In this document: positions 62,970 through 64,000 of the stretch, piece after piece | Position numbering within the stretch: position 1 is the first letter of the stretch | Layout of the letters: each line of letters opens with the position of its first letter | Assembly: GCA_029448655.1 (NCBI GenBank) | Contig: JACCLO010000012.1 | Location: 2,852,001-2,916,000 of the forward strand | Direction of reading: 5' to 3' | DNA from: Wolfiporia cocos | Taxonomy: Eukaryota > Basidiomycota > Agaricomycetes > Polyporales > Phaeolaceae | DNA length: 64,000 nucleotides | The notes under the pieces: generated by a model | Databases searched by the model: none | Seen by the model: only the letters and a program-made list of their open reading frames with translations | Told to the model about the DNA's origin: nothing | Program-made: the position numbers and the translations under genes

Positions 62970-64000
62970 AGAACACACCAGCCCCGCAGCGGCTGGGAGT
63001 GTACAGCGCCCCGAAGAAGCGCACCTCTACGAAGAGGCTTCACAGAGACCCCTTATCTTGTGGGAAGATAAGGCGGTCGTACGTCACCCGGTATCCCATC
63101 TCGGTATATTCGGTAACTCGGCAATGGACTTTGCCCGGAGGACAAGGACACTAGCTACACGTGCCCCTCCTGTACAATACTTTCATCCTGACCCACTCGC
63201 GTTAAAATTTTTCACTTTGTATAATGTACATGGAAACAATTCTCGAGACGACAATAAATCGTTCTCTATCGAAGTGGAACTGTGGGTATACGGAAAGAAA
63301 GTAAACGCCATGGCATTAATCGACACCGGTGCATCAATAAGCGTCATAGATAAGAAACTCGTACACGAGGAGAAGTTAGTCACTCAGAAACTACCTTCCC
63401 CCCTCGAGATTCGCAACGCCGACGGTACCTCTAATACCGCCGGTAATATCAATATGGCAGTAAAAGCTTATATGGTGCACGAGGAACACAAGTCCACCGA
63501 ATTCTTGTACGTAATGGACGTACAGAATGCGGATGTGATCCTCGGATATGACTGGTTCCTGAAACACAACCCGGACTTCAACTGGCCGGAAGGAACCTTC
63601 ACATATCGGTGCACGGAAAAATGCAAACATGGCAAACAGGTTTCGATTTCTGAGGAAGAAGACAAAATCGAACCCCGCAACATCTATCAGATCATCAACG
63701 ACTTTCCAATAGATTTTCTCGGCTTAGAGGAGCCTGAGAATCCCTTTGTCACTTGGGTGAACACCCTTGACGAAGGAACGGAACTCCTTATCGACGCCAT
63801 TCAGTCGATAACGGAGAAGTCGGATGATGAATTCCTGACAGATGCGGATCTCCAGAAATGGAAATCCTTGGTTCCGGAGGAATACCAGGAGTTTGGTCCC
63901 ACGGTATTTTCTCAACGCGCATCCGAAAGGATGCCCGAGCGGAAACCATACGACCACGCCATCGACTTCCCCGATGACGTGGTACTACCGCCCCCGAGTA
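62911..64000 (+). CDS. pol: pol of A2, N-terminal part (runs off the window)
   Basis: The ATG at 62911 lies 59 nt inside gag, exactly as in A. The frame is open to the last base (about 363 codons). The protease has ALIDTGASISVI near 63317 and VILGYDWF near 63537. An acidic linker and the region before RT (FSQRASERMPERKPYDHAIDF) follow. It is almost identical to A pol over this length, with no stop; the RT would lie beyond the window. Confidence 0.88.
   Translation, partial: MLGPFQFPSPQPHVSKTFCEEHTSPAAAGSVQRPEEAHLYEEASQRPLILWEDKAVVRHPVSHLGIFGNSAMDFARRTRTLATRAPPVQYFHPDPLALKFFTLYNVHGNNSRDDNKSFSIEVELWVYGKKVNAMALIDTGASISVIDKKLVHEEKLVTQKLPSPLEIRNADGTSNTAGNINMAVKAYMVHEEHKSTEFLYVMDVQNADVILGYDWFLKHNPDFNWPEGTFTYRCTEKCKHGKQVSISEEEDKIEPRNIYQIINDFPIDFLGLEEPENPFVTWVNTLDEGTELLIDAIQSITEKSDDEFLTDADLQKWKSLVPEEYQEFGPTVFSQRASERMPERKPYDHAIDFPDDVVLPPPS

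Larger units (their letters stand above)
59442..64000 (+). mobile_element. Element A2: A-family retrotransposon, 5'-truncated, running off the window
   Basis: It begins inside gag at the C3 LTR, is split by element F (ACTAC duplication), and continues through pol to the window end. Very similar to A, and it supplies the empty sites for both gag insertions in A. Confidence 0.88.

Overview
The window looks like fungal, probably basidiomycete (Agaricomycete), heterochromatin. I base this on a decayed KDZ-type transposase with its CxC2-like cysteine cluster at the left edge, and on stacked Ty3/gypsy chromodomain retrotransposons of the Tf1/sushi type over the rest. I found no tRNA, rRNA or convincing host housekeeping gene. 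A finer placement (for example Cantharellales/Rhizoctonia-like) would be a guess.

Layout. 1-5040: KDZ remnant (minus strand), four short 9-bp GC-rich minisatellites and unrecognised, probably decayed sequence. 5062-6312: a 44-bp satellite with an 88-bp higher-order period, which cuts off a retroelement. 6389-14919 (minus): element A (ORF0-gag-pol), with a 926-bp miniature LTR element and a solo LTR inserted in gag. 14955-32342 (plus): element C1 (LTR-ORF0-gag-pol-dUTPase-LTR), with non-autonomous element E inside gag and non-autonomous element D inside pol. 32343-44749 (plus): 5'-truncated element H0, with a complete 8.5-kb element H1 inserted in its 3' end. 44750-52653 (plus): element G, 5'-truncated. 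52654-54898 (minus): deleted D-family copy D2. 54899-58822 (minus): C-family remnants C2 and C4, joined head to tail through one shared LTR. 58823-59441: C-family LTR. 59442-64000 (plus): second A-family copy, A2, with non-autonomous element F in gag; its pol runs off the window. The most economical history of the right half is C2 containing D2 containing G containing H0 containing H1. Most insertions leave 5-bp target-site duplications that can be read directly.

Biology. The pol genes carry protease, RT, RNase H, integrase and chromodomain, plus a five-motif dUTPase. The dUTPase is C-terminal after the chromodomain in C and G, but lies between protease and RT in H. Families A, C and G have an extra ORF upstream of gag (ORF0) with a shared C-terminal pattern. 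Family H lacks ORF0; instead it has a separate reading frame encoding two CCHC knuckles that overlaps the last ~1.1 kb of pol. In every family with a visible 5' LTR (seven, including the small non-autonomous ones), the bases just after the LTR are an exact 10-13 nt complement of a site near the predicted transcript start. That is the hallmark of Tf1-type self-priming. Six families share the junction GGGGGTAA/TGTCAC at the 3' LTR. The non-autonomous elements keep the LTRs, priming site, leader and polypurine tract but no protein genes, so they probably depend on proteins from autonomous relatives.
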